Source: a virus
Length of the DNA stretch: 48,059 nt
Strand: one strand, 5' to 3'
IMG/VR virus record: IMGVR_UViG_3300026097_000033
Location: 1 to 48,059 of that record
The notes beneath the pieces were generated by a model that saw nothing but the letters and a program-made list of their open reading frames with translations, made no database searches and had not been told where the DNA came from. Both the position numbers and the translations under genes were made by a program. This document shows positions 37,045 to 46,503 of the stretch, piece by piece; the first letter of the stretch is position 1, and the number at the start of each line of letters is the position of its first letter.

Positions 37045-39156
37045 ATGGCTATTGTAGATAAACCAGAATTTGATCAAGACGAGACTCTGATCCTAGAGGA
37101 TTCAGATGATCAACAAGAAGACGCAATTTACGGTGGCTTTATTGACATCGTTCGTGAGAAATACAACCGGTCTAAAGATAAGCGGCTTTCCGACGAAGAG
37201 CGTTGGCTAAGAGCCTATAAGAATTACAGAGGGGTGTACGATGACACGACGAAGTTCACCGAGACTGAGCGTTCGCAAGTGTTCATTAAGGTCACGAAGA
37301 CGAAAGTTCTCGCGGCGTACAGTCAAATTATCGATGTTCTCTTTGCCGGTAACAAGTTTCCAATCGGTATTGAGCCGACCCAAATTCCTGAAGGCATTAA
37401 AGACACAGTTCATGTTGATGCGGCGGTACCAGACCAACTCCAAGAAATCTACGACGAGCTAAACGTAGGCTATGCAGGGGATAGTACAGAGATCCCTGAA
37501 GGTGCTGTCCGTCCGGGGGACATTAACCCGATCAAAGAACAGGTTGCAGGCATTGAAGAAGACCTTAAAGCAGGTCCCGGCAACACACCCACTGCGGCAA
37601 TCTATGAGCCAGCCCTAGAAGCGGCTAAGTTCATGGAGAAGAAGATCCACGATCAACTCGATGAGTCAGATGCAAGCAAGCATTTACGCTTTGCGGCCTT
37701 TGAGATGGCCCTGTTTGGTACTGGTATTATCAAAGGACCTTTTGCTCACGACGTAGAATACCCGAACTGGGATGAAAACGGGGCATACACTCCGATCATG
37801 CGGACGATGCCTCGCATTGAAGCGGTGTCTATCTGGAACTTCTACCCTGATTCTGACGCAACCAACATGACCGATTCGGAGTATGTCGTCTACCGGCACA
37901 AGATGTCCCGTACTGACATGCGAGAATTGAAGAATCGTCCCTTCTTCCGGGACACTGCAGTTGAGCGGTCTATCGAACAAGGCCCTAATTACAACAATGA
38001 ATACTGGGAAGATGTCATTGACGACACAAGTTACCGTCAAACTGTCTATCGCTGGGAAGTTTTAGAGTATTGGGGCGTTATTGACCGAGAAACTGCCGAA
38101 GATGCAGGTCTGAAGCTCACAAAAGAGCTTAAAAAGTTCGATCAGATCCAAATTAACACTTGGATTTGCGGAGATAACATCTTACGGCTTGTTTTGAACC
38201 CATTTAAGCCTACTCGCATCCCATTTTACGCTACACCGTACGAATTAAACCCATATTCCTTCTTTGGAGTCGGTGTTGGCGAGAATATGGAAGATACACA
38301 GACTTTAATGAACGGATTTATGCGGATGGCAGTCGATAATGCCATGTTATCCGGTAATTTGATCTTTGAAGTGGATGAAACCTCTTTAGTACCGGGTCAG
38401 GACCTCTCTGTCTACCCCGGAAAAGTCTTTCGTCGGCAGGGTGGCGCACCCGGTCAAGCATTATTCTCTACAAAATATCAGAATGTATCCAGTGAGAATA
38501 TGATGTTGTTCGACAAATCGCGTCAGCTTGCTGATGAATCTACTGGTATCCCGTCGTTCTCTCACGGACAGACAGGTGTCACTGGCGTTGGCCGTACAGC
38601 CTCTGGTATTTCCATGCTGATGGGTGCCGCCGCTCAGAACATTAAGACGGTGGTCAAAAATATTGACGACTATCTTCTTGCTCCTTTGGGCAAGGCTATG
38701 TTCGCCTTCAACATGCAGTTTGACTACGACAAGAAAGCGAAAGGAGATCTCTCTGTCAGGGCACAGGGTACAGAATCTCTCATGCGGAATGAGATCCGCT
38801 CACAGCGTCTGATGCAAATGATGCAGTTAGGAGCAAACCCAGCGTTGGCCCCAATGATTAAGTTTGATTACATCATTCGGGAGATTGCCGCTTCACTCGA
38901 CTTGGACGAAGACAAGATTATCAACGATCCAAGAGAAGCCGCAGTGCAAGCAATGCTCATGAAAGAATACCAAGCGGAGATGCAAGCACAGCAACCCCAG
39001 CAAACACCACAGCAGGGACAAGAGGGCACACCTACCCCAGATAATCCTGCAGGTGTAGGGGCGGGTAACATCGGTCCGGGTAATGCACCTGAACCCGGTG
39101 CCCCCGGCTTTTCAGGTAATGCGGGAACACCACCGACTGAGGAACCCCCAGCATAA
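37045..39156 (+). CDS. Portal protein
   Basis: This 703-residue protein lies after terminase and before the scaffold and capsid genes. It has an acidic N-terminus and a ring-forming core with VFIKVTKTKVLAAYSQIIDV, an FYATPYELNPYSFFGVGVGE segment, and HGQTGVTGVGRTASGISMLM in the stem and crown region. A Gln/Pro/Gly-rich tail (AQQPQQTPQQGQEG) follows. The order and these segments match portal proteins of HMO-2011-like and related marine podoviruses. It forms the dodecameric channel for DNA packaging and exit. Start after GGATGTATAA. Confidence 0.85.
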   Translation: MAIVDKPEFDQDETLILEDSDDQQEDAIYGGFIDIVREKYNRSKDKRLSDEERWLRAYKNYRGVYDDTTKFTETERSQVFIKVTKTKVLAAYSQIIDVLFAGNKFPIGIEPTQIPEGIKDTVHVDAAVPDQLQEIYDELNVGYAGDSTEIPEGAVRPGDINPIKEQVAGIEEDLKAGPGNTPTAAIYEPALEAAKFMEKKIHDQLDESDASKHLRFAAFEMALFGTGIIKGPFAHDVEYPNWDENGAYTPIMRTMPRIEAVSIWNFYPDSDATNMTDSEYVVYRHKMSRTDMRELKNRPFFRDTAVERSIEQGPNYNNEYWEDVIDDTSYRQTVYRWEVLEYWGVIDRETAEDAGLKLTKELKKFDQIQINTWICGDNILRLVLNPFKPTRIPFYATPYELNPYSFFGVGVGENMEDTQTLMNGFMRMAVDNAMLSGNLIFEVDETSLVPGQDLSVYPGKVFRRQGGAPGQALFSTKYQNVSSENMMLFDKSRQLADESTGIPSFSHGQTGVTGVGRTASGISMLMGAAAQNIKTVVKNIDDYLLAPLGKAMFAFNMQFDYDKKAKGDLSVRAQGTESLMRNEIRSQRLMQMMQLGANPALAPMIKFDYIIREIAASLDLDEDKIINDPREAAVQAMLMKEYQAEMQAQQPQQTPQQGQEGTPTPDNPAGVGAGNIGPGNAPEPGAPGFSGNAGTPPTEEPPA

Positions 39157-39377
39157 TGTCCCCTGATATCGCAAAGAAACTTTTACCCGTAGTTAATGTC
39201 GAGAAACACAAAAATGCTTTATGGGCATATGCCGTAGAGCGCATTGGCTATTTACATCGCCAGTTAGAGATTGCTACTTCGTACGAAGAAGTCAAAGAGC
39301 TTCAAGGTGGCCTGAAAGAAATGCGTAAGTTCTTGACGTTAAAAGAAGAAGCCCACCAGAAAGCCAAGGAGACATAA
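39156..39377 (+). CDS. Small helical protein after portal
   Basis: This 73-residue protein starts by TAATG overlap with the portal stop and ends directly before the next GTG. Two helices are predicted: VNVEKHKNALWAYAVERIGY and SYEEVKELQGGLKEMRKFLT, giving a probable helical hairpin. No family is recognised. It may be an assembly factor for the portal or a partner of the polyvalent protein downstream. Confidence 0.65.
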   Translation: MSPDIAKKLLPVVNVEKHKNALWAYAVERIGYLHRQLEIATSYEEVKELQGGLKEMRKFLTLKEEAHQKAKET

Positions 39378-42300
39378 GTGGCCGTTAAAGGTTTAGGGAA
39401 AGCATTAGGTGCAGTAAAAGACGAATTTTCAGATAGCGTTGAAAGTTTGGTTAATGCTTTTGGCATTCGTCGGGGACGACCTGAAGGACCTGAATATGTA
39501 ACTCCTCCAGACCCTTCCCCTGAAGAATTAATGGAAGCACAAAAAGAAGCTTCCAAGCCTGTCTCTGAGGGAGGTTTAGGACTACCTCCTGAGAATACCC
39601 CTTTGGATCGTGCCCAAGCGCAGGGCTACAAAATACCTGTATATCATGGTGCTGAAGACGATACGTTACGCTCTGTCGATCCGATGTACGGCAAAGATCC
39701 TAGAACTTCAGGCCGAGGATTCTTTGGAGCTATGGACCCTCCTGAAGTAGCAGAAACATATGCTACACCTAGGTCTGGAGAAAAAGGTGTTGTTTTTCCT
39801 TTATTGATGCGAGACGACGCATTAGCTTCTGTAAAAGACGCTTCTTCACCCGCAAAAATTGGCCGTGTAGATTTTGGAGGCCAGAATTTTGATGATGCTG
39901 AAGATGCTATTCTTACTTTGCCAGACGGTACTGAATTAACTGTAGCAGAGGACTATCGTCTAGGTAGTCTGTCCACCGATGAACTAGTGGACATTGCTAA
40001 AGAGTATGACTTAGACGGCATTGAAGCAATTAATATTATCGACAGAGGCCCTAGAACATACCCCGGAACTAGAGAAGCTTTACAAGAAGCTGATTATGGC
40101 ACTTCTGGTGGTACTGAGGCTATTACTTTTAGCGAGGGACTGCTTCGGGCACCTAACGCCGCATTTAATCCTGCCAAACGAGGTTCTCCAAGCTTAACCG
40201 CCGGTCTATCTGGTACGGCAATTGCCCTAGGACTTGTTGCAACCCCTGAAGAAGCCGAAGCCGCCTACATCCCCCTTAAAGCATTTGCCGAAGGCTCAGA
40301 AGCCGCTCAGGCATTATTCAAGAAAGCACAGAAGCGTATTGCTGAAGGTGCAGATACTCGTCCTAACGGTGAACTGTACAATGAGATGGGAGTGTACCGC
40401 TCTGAGGATGGAGACTTTAAAGTAGACGTTGCAGAACTTCGTGCAAGAGACGTTGAAAAAATGCAGGGACTGCAACAGTTCGCTGAAGATATCGATTTTT
40501 ATTTATCTACCAATATCAGACGAAAAAAGAAGCTTGAGTATCCAATTACTCGCTACCTGCCCGAAGACTCTCCTATATTTGAAAACTTTCCTGAGTTAAA
40601 AGAAGTTAAAGTTAGCCTTCGCCCCCAACCTAAAAATTCTAATTATTTAGGTGAGTATAATCCAAATACAAAAGAAGTCATTGTTTACGCAGACAATGAT
40701 CCTACAATCGACTATTCTCAATTTGAAGACGAACGAGCTAAAAAAATTCTCAACTCGTTTAACACGCTCTTTCACGAATTCCAGCACTACATTCAAGATG
40801 TAAAAAAAGCGGCCAATACGGGCTACAACACAGTTGCGTCGCTAGTAGCTACTAGAGGATTTAGAGAAGACTACAAAGACGCTGTTGACGCTTTAAAAAC
40901 TATGCAACCCGGAGACATAGGATACGATCAGTTTAAAAATAAAGTTGATTCTGTTTTTGGAATGGTGCAAAAGTCCCTTTCTGCAAAACCAAAGTCTAAA
41001 GATGCACCTTCCCCTAGAGACGAGTTTCTTGCCGCTGATTTTGATGAAAAGCTAAAGAAGGTTGAAGATGTATTTAACACCTTTGAAAAGGGAAGTACAG
41101 ATACAGATGAACTTATACAGTCTAGCCAGTTAGGCCACAACATTTACATCCGAGAGTTAGGTGAAGCTGAAGCTCGTTCTACCGGACTTAAAGCATTAAT
41201 ACCTGAAGGATCTGACCGGAAGGCTATCGGGGTTTTTTATCCTACGTCTGACGGAAAACAGATTGCTCTCAGAGCAGAAGATGTTTCTTTATATAATCAA
41301 TTAGACCCTTCTCATGTTCTAGTCCGGGGCGTTCCTGCCTACGAAGATTTTACTGACATGGGAAAACTATACTTCCCAGAATCTGTTATGGGCCAAGAAG
41401 CATTAGAGCCTGAAATTGTTAAACAAGCTAAGAAAAGAAGCGGAGATGGTGGAAAGGGTACTGCCGCTGTCGTAGCAGGAGGTACAGCCGCAGGGTTAGC
41501 ATCTCCTCCCTCAGAGGCTTTTGTTGAGGGAGTAGGGGAAGCTACCGGGCTATTTGAAGACGGCTCTCCTACGCCTTCTCTGTTCGACGTAGAGGGTGTT
41601 TCTGATGAGTTAGGTATCACCAATACATTTTTGCTTGACTTATTAGTTCCACGGACTAAACCGTATGATTTGATCTCCAATATTCCCGGTGTGGGCGAAA
41701 CCATGATGGCCGCAGATGTCGCTCAAGGTTTGGGTAGCCCAGATGCAGAAACTCCAGATGAATTCACAGATACTCCAAGAGATGTCGCAGGTATGCGTCA
41801 AGGTGGCGGTATCGAAACAGAAGCAGGACTAGAAATGGAAGAAAAAAATCCGAATAAGCCAATCCCTAAAAAGGCAGACATCAACAAGGATGGAGAGATC
41901 CAAGGATGGGAAAAGGCACGACACGAAGCCATCCAAGAGACCGAAAAGAAAACTCAGATGGCGATGGGAGGCATGATGGGCATGATGGCAGATCCGTTTG
42001 CACCGTTTCAAGTCACCGTAGACATCGACGAAGAGTCAGGCAACGAAGTGCCTGCAGGTTCTAAAGAAGAAGAAGTCCGTGATGACATTCCTGCTATGTT
42101 ATCTGAAGGTGAATACGTCGTTCCTGCTGATGTTGTTCGCTACCACGGCTTAAAAACTTTTGAAGAATTACGGTGCGAAGCAAAGCATGCGTTAGGCTTG
42201 ATGGCTATGCATGATCGCATTTCCTATGTAGATGATGATACGAAAGAGCCTGTCGATTACGACATTGAAGAGAAAGACCTTCCTAAAGTTGAAAAGGCTG

Positions 42301-43343
42301 AAGTAGAAGTAGTCGAGGCGGCAGAAGGTACTGATGTACAGCCTGCAACTGACCCAACAACTTTCTACCAACTCCAGTATAAGACTGACCCTGTAACTGG
42401 CCAAGTGCGCATCGTTTATGTCGATCCAATGACTGGCCAAGAAGTTAAAGAAGAAGAATACGAACAGGAACGTGCTTCTCGCTTTGCTCCCCAGACTGTA
42501 CTTCAACGTGAAGGTTTGATGGGTACCGAAGAGGAAGAGGCTGAGGAAGAAGAATGCCCTGAAGGATACGTTAAAGATCCTGAAACAGGGGTGTGCACTC
42601 CTCAGACAATTATTGAAGGTAGACAGTTTGTTGATACAGGCGGTGATGGCCCCGACAATGACGAAGGTCCTAGCACGGACCCTAGTCAGGGCATGTCTCA
42701 AGACGAAATAAATGCCGCTTTGGGTGCGGCAGTCGGATACGATCCAATTTCTGCTCCTGAAATTCCGGGTACATTAGGTTTGGTAGCTAAAGCTATAGAA
42801 TTTGGTGTGAACGGAATTAAACAATACAACGCAATGAATGCAGTCCGTAAAGGTGAAAACTTAGGAGTAACTCCTTCAGGTGAGTATGGAGGATGGCGTA
42901 GCAACTTAGGTCCAAATGCAACAGCCGCTGTAGCCGCAACTGAAAATGCGGCGGCGGATGTCGCCTCTGGCAAAACCGGCCTTCAAGGCTCTCAGTTTGG
43001 ATCTGTTGCTGAAGCAAATACCGTTGCCAATAGTGGCTGGGGTTCCGACGCACACTTTGATGCTATTGATAATCAGTTCGGCGGACTTTCTGAAACTCGT
43101 GGCGGCGGTACAGCCACTCCTGAAACTGGACCTACATCTGGTACTTCGCCCGGAAGACCCGGCGGAGAAGCAGGAGAACGTGATGGATCTGACTCTACCG
43201 GATCAGAATCTACTGGGGGAAGTAATCCCGCAGGAGACGTAGACAGCGGTCCGGGCAGTGGCTTTGGGTATGCTAAAGGCGGTATGCCAACTCGCAAAGT
43301 TAAGCCCCGTGTGGCAATGATGAACTATAAAGGAAACAAATAA
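39378..43343 (+). CDS. Polyvalent virion protein: ART-like domain, HExxH metallopeptidase-like domain, GGM/acidic tail
   Basis: This 1321-residue protein starts at GTG 39378. The regions in order are as follows. Residues 84-270 are ADP-ribosyltransferase-like (IPVYHGAEDD, GRGFFGAMDPPEVAETYA, then FNPAKRGSPSLTAGLSG), a pattern of ART-PolyVal domains. At 455-605 there is a zinc-peptidase-like core, LFHEFQHYIQ (H466, E467, H470) and GEAEAR (595-600). A Gly/Ala hydrophobic piece lies at 695-710. An EF-hand-like loop DINKDGEIQGWE is at 834-845, followed by MAMGGMMGMM at 861. DIPAMLSEGEYVVPADVV occupies 903-920. Acidic and Gly-rich tails end in YAKGGMPTRKVK. It may be packaged and delivered with the DNA to act on host targets. 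Catalysis is inferred from motifs. Confidence 0.7.
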   Translation: MAVKGLGKALGAVKDEFSDSVESLVNAFGIRRGRPEGPEYVTPPDPSPEELMEAQKEASKPVSEGGLGLPPENTPLDRAQAQGYKIPVYHGAEDDTLRSVDPMYGKDPRTSGRGFFGAMDPPEVAETYATPRSGEKGVVFPLLMRDDALASVKDASSPAKIGRVDFGGQNFDDAEDAILTLPDGTELTVAEDYRLGSLSTDELVDIAKEYDLDGIEAINIIDRGPRTYPGTREALQEADYGTSGGTEAITFSEGLLRAPNAAFNPAKRGSPSLTAGLSGTAIALGLVATPEEAEAAYIPLKAFAEGSEAAQALFKKAQKRIAEGADTRPNGELYNEMGVYRSEDGDFKVDVAELRARDVEKMQGLQQFAEDIDFYLSTNIRRKKKLEYPITRYLPEDSPIFENFPELKEVKVSLRPQPKNSNYLGEYNPNTKEVIVYADNDPTIDYSQFEDERAKKILNSFNTLFHEFQHYIQDVKKAANTGYNTVASLVATRGFREDYKDAVDALKTMQPGDIGYDQFKNKVDSVFGMVQKSLSAKPKSKDAPSPRDEFLAADFDEKLKKVEDVFNTFEKGSTDTDELIQSSQLGHNIYIRELGEAEARSTGLKALIPEGSDRKAIGVFYPTSDGKQIALRAEDVSLYNQLDPSHVLVRGVPAYEDFTDMGKLYFPESVMGQEALEPEIVKQAKKRSGDGGKGTAAVVAGGTAAGLASPPSEAFVEGVGEATGLFEDGSPTPSLFDVEGVSDELGITNTFLLDLLVPRTKPYDLISNIPGVGETMMAADVAQGLGSPDAETPDEFTDTPRDVAGMRQGGGIETEAGLEMEEKNPNKPIPKKADINKDGEIQGWEKARHEAIQETEKKTQMAMGGMMGMMADPFAPFQVTVDIDEESGNEVPAGSKEEEVRDDIPAMLSEGEYVVPADVVRYHGLKTFEELRCEAKHALGLMAMHDRISYVDDDTKEPVDYDIEEKDLPKVEKAEVEVVEAAEGTDVQPATDPTTFYQLQYKTDPVTGQVRIVYVDPMTGQEVKEEEYEQERASRFAPQTVLQREGLMGTEEEEAEEEECPEGYVKDPETGVCTPQTIIEGRQFVDTGGDGPDNDEGPSTDPSQGMSQDEINAALGAAVGYDPISAPEIPGTLGLVAKAIEFGVNGIKQYNAMNAVRKGENLGVTPSGEYGGWRSNLGPNATAAVAATENAAADVASGKTGLQGSQFGSVAEANTVANSGWGSDAHFDAIDNQFGGLSETRGGGTATPETGPTSGTSPGRPGGEAGERDGSDSTGSESTGGSNPAGDVDSGPGSGFGYAKGGMPTRKVKPRVAMMNYKGNK

Positions 43344-43344
43344 C

Positions 43345-43776
43345 ATGGCACGTACTGAAGAACAAATGAAAAGTGAAATGACCGGCATGGCCGCACCTGA
43401 ACCTGATATGCCAATGGAAGGTGGTATGGATGAGCCTAGTTCATTAACTGTAGATTCTATGGTCTCTAACTTCAATGCAATGGACCCCCAATTACAGGAA
43501 GCGATTAAGCCTCTGTTTTCTGGTGACGGTGTGATTGCAATGAACGAGCTACTGGGTGAACCCCTCGTGTCAGGTTTCGTTTCTCAGATTGATATGGATT
43601 CTCCAGAAGAGCCTGCCGCTCCAGCACCTGCACCTGCAACTCCTGCTACACCACAAGAAGGCATGATGGCCCCTGAAGCTACACCGATGGCAAAGGGCGG
43701 AATGTTGAATTCTCAAATGCAGGATATGGTCCGTCAAGGCATGTCCCCACAACAGATTCGCAATAAGTTGCGATAA
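43345..43776 (+). CDS. Hypothetical Met/Pro-rich protein with KGGM motif
   Basis: This 143-residue protein after AAAGGAAACAAATAAC has an acidic, methionine-rich start (MKSEMTGMAAPEPDMPMEGG). A helical middle (SMVSNFNAMDPQLQEAIKPL) follows, then a Pro/Ala linker (APAPAPATPATP). It ends with MAKGGMLNSQMQDMVRQGMS and QQIRNKLR. The KGGM plus helical end resembles the tail of the preceding 1321-residue protein and the tail of the small protein at 6.7 kb. Probably a structural or assembly protein. No known family. Confidence 0.6.
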   Translation: MARTEEQMKSEMTGMAAPEPDMPMEGGMDEPSSLTVDSMVSNFNAMDPQLQEAIKPLFSGDGVIAMNELLGEPLVSGFVSQIDMDSPEEPAAPAPAPATPATPQEGMMAPEATPMAKGGMLNSQMQDMVRQGMSPQQIRNKLR

Positions 43777-43843
43777 GGCACTGCGCCTCTAAAGCAGACA
43801 CATGGGCCACCCTCAACAGGCCCCCAGCTAAAAGGATAACCCA

Positions 43844-44629
43844 ATGGCTAAATATAAGCGTAGAAATGACGATGATGTCGAAACTAATGCAACCGCTGAA
43901 AACTCAAATGCACAAGCTACTGCAGAAACTTCAGGATCTGAAGAAGAAACTTTTAAAAAGCGTTATGGCGATTTACGCCGCTATATGCAACAAACTGTCG
44001 AAGCTAAAGACAGGGAACTAGAAGATTTAAAACGGCTCGTCCAAGAGAAAGAAAAGGAAGAGTTTACCCTTCCAACATCGGAAGAAGAGATTGAAGAGTG
44101 GGCCAGTAAGTACCCACAGGTTGCTAAGATTGTCGATTCAATTGCACAGAAACGTGCCCGTGAAGCTTCACATGAAGTTGAGCAGAGCATGTCAGATCTC
44201 CGCAAGATGAAGACACAGCTAGAACGAGAGAAAGCAGAGCATGAGCTAAAACGCCTGCACCCTGACTTTGATCAAATCCGTTCTACAAAGCAATTCCACG
44301 ATTGGGTTGGTCAACAGCCATCCTATTTACAGGATGCCCTGTATAAAAATGAGAATGACGCCATTGCCGCCGCACGGGCGATTGACCTGTACAAAGCGGA
44401 CATGGGAATGATTGCTGAAAAGCGTTCTGATTCTGAATTGAAGAAAGAAGCCGCTAAAGCAGTTAAGAAAGGATCTTCCTCTTCACCCTCAGCACGGCCT
44501 GCTGGAGAGTGGAGTGAAAGCCGTGTTGCTTCGTTGAAACCACATGAGTATGAGAAGCATGAGGAAGCAATTATTGAAGCAATGCAAGCTGGTAAGTTCG
44601 TGTACGACATGACAGCCGGTGCAAGATAA
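43844..44629 (+). CDS. Scaffolding protein
   Basis: This 261-residue highly charged helical protein lies directly before the major capsid gene, the standard place for a scaffold. It has a disordered N-terminus (DDDVETNATAENSNAQATAE) and a long coiled coil (RRYMQQTVEAKDRELEDLKR, EVEQSMSDLRKMKTQLEREK). A WVGQQPSYLQDALYKNENDA segment follows, with a C-terminal basic and aromatic helix that could bind the capsid. Scaffolds guide prohead assembly and leave before packaging. Start after AAAAGGATAACCCA. Confidence 0.8.
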   Translation: MAKYKRRNDDDVETNATAENSNAQATAETSGSEEETFKKRYGDLRRYMQQTVEAKDRELEDLKRLVQEKEKEEFTLPTSEEEIEEWASKYPQVAKIVDSIAQKRAREASHEVEQSMSDLRKMKTQLEREKAEHELKRLHPDFDQIRSTKQFHDWVGQQPSYLQDALYKNENDAIAAARAIDLYKADMGMIAEKRSDSELKKEAAKAVKKGSSSSPSARPAGEWSESRVASLKPHEYEKHEEAIIEAMQAGKFVYDMTAGAR

Positions 44630-44883
44630 ATAAAAGTGTTGACTTTTTTAAATAAATACATACACCTTTATTTATTCTCATAATGCGGCCCCTACTCTAG
44701 GACAACCCGCAATAATAACAAGATTACAACCGTGTCAAGAACACCTTGCCTGTAATAAGCCGCTTCTTTATTTTACTTTGGCCGGTAGAATAAAATAAGC
44801 CACCTTATGAATGCAAGCCTCTGAAAGCGGTCAGACGTAATCTATTTAAATATAGACACATGCCTGACTAGGAGGTAACTACC
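44630..44883 (+). promoter_or_regulatory. Intergenic leader before major capsid gene, promoter-like and hairpin
   Basis: The 254 bases hold a promoter-like pair (TTGACT at 44639-44644 and TACACC at 44661-44666, 16 bases apart). TTATTTTA at 44768-44775 pairs with TAAAATAA at 44791-44798 around a GGCC-containing loop. A short stem TCTAT/ATAGA lies near 44845. AGGAGG sits just before the capsid start. A private promoter or RNA-processing leader for high capsid expression is likely. Confidence 0.5.
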
Positions 44884-45960
44884 ATGGCATTTCAAACCGC
44901 CGCTGGTTACGGGAATCTACCAAACGGTAATTTTAGTCCTGTAATTTACAGCCAAAAAGTTCAGAAGGCTTTCCGTAAGTCTTCAATCGTAGAAGCAGTC
45001 ACTAACTCAGACTACTTCGGTGAGATCGCTAACTATGGCGACTCAGTTCGTATCATCAAAGAGCCAGAAATCACAGTTAAAGAATATGCTCGTGGCGTAC
45101 AGATTACACCACAAGATATCGACGACGAAGATTTCACGCTTGTTGTTGATCAAGCTCACTACTTTGCTTTCAAGATGGACGACATCGAAGAAGCACACAG
45201 CCACGTAAACTTCATGGATCTGGCAACAGATCGTGCAGGTTATCGTCTCCGTGACCAGTATGACCAAGAAGTTCTTGGCTATCTGTCTGGTTACACTCAG
45301 TCTGCGATCAACGCCGCCGCTGATACTGCAAACACTACAGTATCTGGTTCTAAGGCTGTTGACACTGCTGGTTCTGACGAACTGCTTGCTACTATGAAGT
45401 TGTTCAAAGCTGACTTCGGTAACATCACTACATCTGATACAGATGACGACGATTACGCAATTCCTGTTGCGGCACGTTTGCCGGGTGCGTCTACGCTCCC
45501 AACAGCAACTGCTTCACCTTTGCAGGTTATTGCTCGTATGGCTCGTTTGTTGGATCAGCAGTTTGTTGATACTGAAGGACGTTGGTTGGTCATTGACCCA
45601 GTATTCATGGAAATCTTGAAGGACGAAGATTCGCGTCTTCTCAATTCAGACTTCGGTGGTGCAGGTCTCCAGAATGGCTTGACCGTGAACAATCTGCATG
45701 GCTTCCGTGTATATGTTTCTAACAACCTGCCTAAGTTGGGTACTGGTGCTGGTACTACAGGTACTGCAAACCAGAAAGCCAATGCTGGTGTGATTGTTGC
45801 TGGTCATGACTCTGCCGTTGCTACTGCACAGCAGATCTCTAAGACTGAAACATACCGTGATCCAGATTCATTCGCTGACATCGTCCGTGGTATGAACCTG
45901 TATGGCCGTAAGATTCTTCGTCCAGAAGCTGTCGCTACTGCCCTTTACAACGCCGCTTAA
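44884..45960 (+). CDS. Major capsid protein (HK97-fold)
   Basis: This 358-residue protein follows the scaffold and has a very strong ribosome site (AGGAGGTAACTACC). The N-terminus (MAFQTAAGYGNLPNGNFSPV) leads into YSQKVQKAFRKSSIVEAVTN, typical of the N-arm and E-loop area of podovirus capsids. IIKEPEITVKEYARG, FTLVVDQAHYFAFKMDDIEE and YRLRDQYDQEVLGYLSGY follow. WLVIDPVFMEILKDEDSRLL and the C-terminal YRDPDSFADIVRGMNLYGRK are consistent with the HK97 A and P domains. It forms the icosahedral shell. Confidence 0.88.
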   Translation: MAFQTAAGYGNLPNGNFSPVIYSQKVQKAFRKSSIVEAVTNSDYFGEIANYGDSVRIIKEPEITVKEYARGVQITPQDIDDEDFTLVVDQAHYFAFKMDDIEEAHSHVNFMDLATDRAGYRLRDQYDQEVLGYLSGYTQSAINAAADTANTTVSGSKAVDTAGSDELLATMKLFKADFGNITTSDTDDDDYAIPVAARLPGASTLPTATASPLQVIARMARLLDQQFVDTEGRWLVIDPVFMEILKDEDSRLLNSDFGGAGLQNGLTVNNLHGFRVYVSNNLPKLGTGAGTTGTANQKANAGVIVAGHDSAVATAQQISKTETYRDPDSFADIVRGMNLYGRKILRPEAVATALYNAA

Positions 45961-45975
45961 TAGGAGGATATTCTC

Positions 45976-46503
45976 ATGGCTATACTTGACTTGACTGCAT
46001 CCTCTACTCTAGGCGTAGGGGCTAACTCGATTGCGGCTTTACCATCAGCACAATCTACTGGTCATCCAATGCGGTTGATCGAAGGTGTCGTAGACTTTGC
46101 TCGTCTTTCTAACGCTGGAAACACTATCGCTAGTGGCGACGTATTCCAAGCATTGGAAATTCCTGCAGGGACTATGGTTCTGTTTGCTGGTGCTGAAGTT
46201 GAAACTGCAGTAAACGGTACAACTCCACTCGTTGACATCGGCTTTGCGGCTGGTGACACAATCATCGATGGTGGTGATGTTTCTTCTGCTGGATTCTTGG
46301 CCGCTGGTACTAACGGTGGACCTAACGATTCAGACGCTGGAACATTCACGCAGTTTGTATCTACAACTGATACGATTGACGTAACACTGTCAGTTACAGG
46401 TAACCCAACTGCTGGTGTTATCCGTGTCTACGCATGTGTTGTTGATTGTAACAGTGCAGGTTCTGCGGAAGGTACCGAAGTAGATCGTGACCAATTGGCC
46501 TAA
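45976..46503 (+). CDS. Capsid decoration-like or head structural protein
   Basis: This 175-residue protein immediately follows the major capsid gene and has an AGGAGGATATTCTC ribosome site. It is low in charge and rich in Gly, Ala, Thr and Val, with strand pattern and no helices (VVDFARLSNAGNTIASGDVF, MVLFAGAEVETAVNGTTPLV, IDVTLSVTGNPTAGVIRVYA). This layout is common among proteins that decorate the shell or form head fibres. The name is inference. A GTG inside its last codons starts the next gene. Confidence 0.7.
   Translation: MAILDLTASSTLGVGANSIAALPSAQSTGHPMRLIEGVVDFARLSNAGNTIASGDVFQALEIPAGTMVLFAGAEVETAVNGTTPLVDIGFAAGDTIIDGGDVSSAGFLAAGTNGGPNDSDAGTFTQFVSTTDTIDVTLSVTGNPTAGVIRVYACVVDCNSAGSAEGTEVDRDQLA

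Noticed and set aside
42192-42701. 169-codon minus-strand frame inside the polyvalent gene
   Set aside because: Antisense to an acidic coding region giving Phe/Leu-rich sequence. The plus-strand frame has clear domain motifs.
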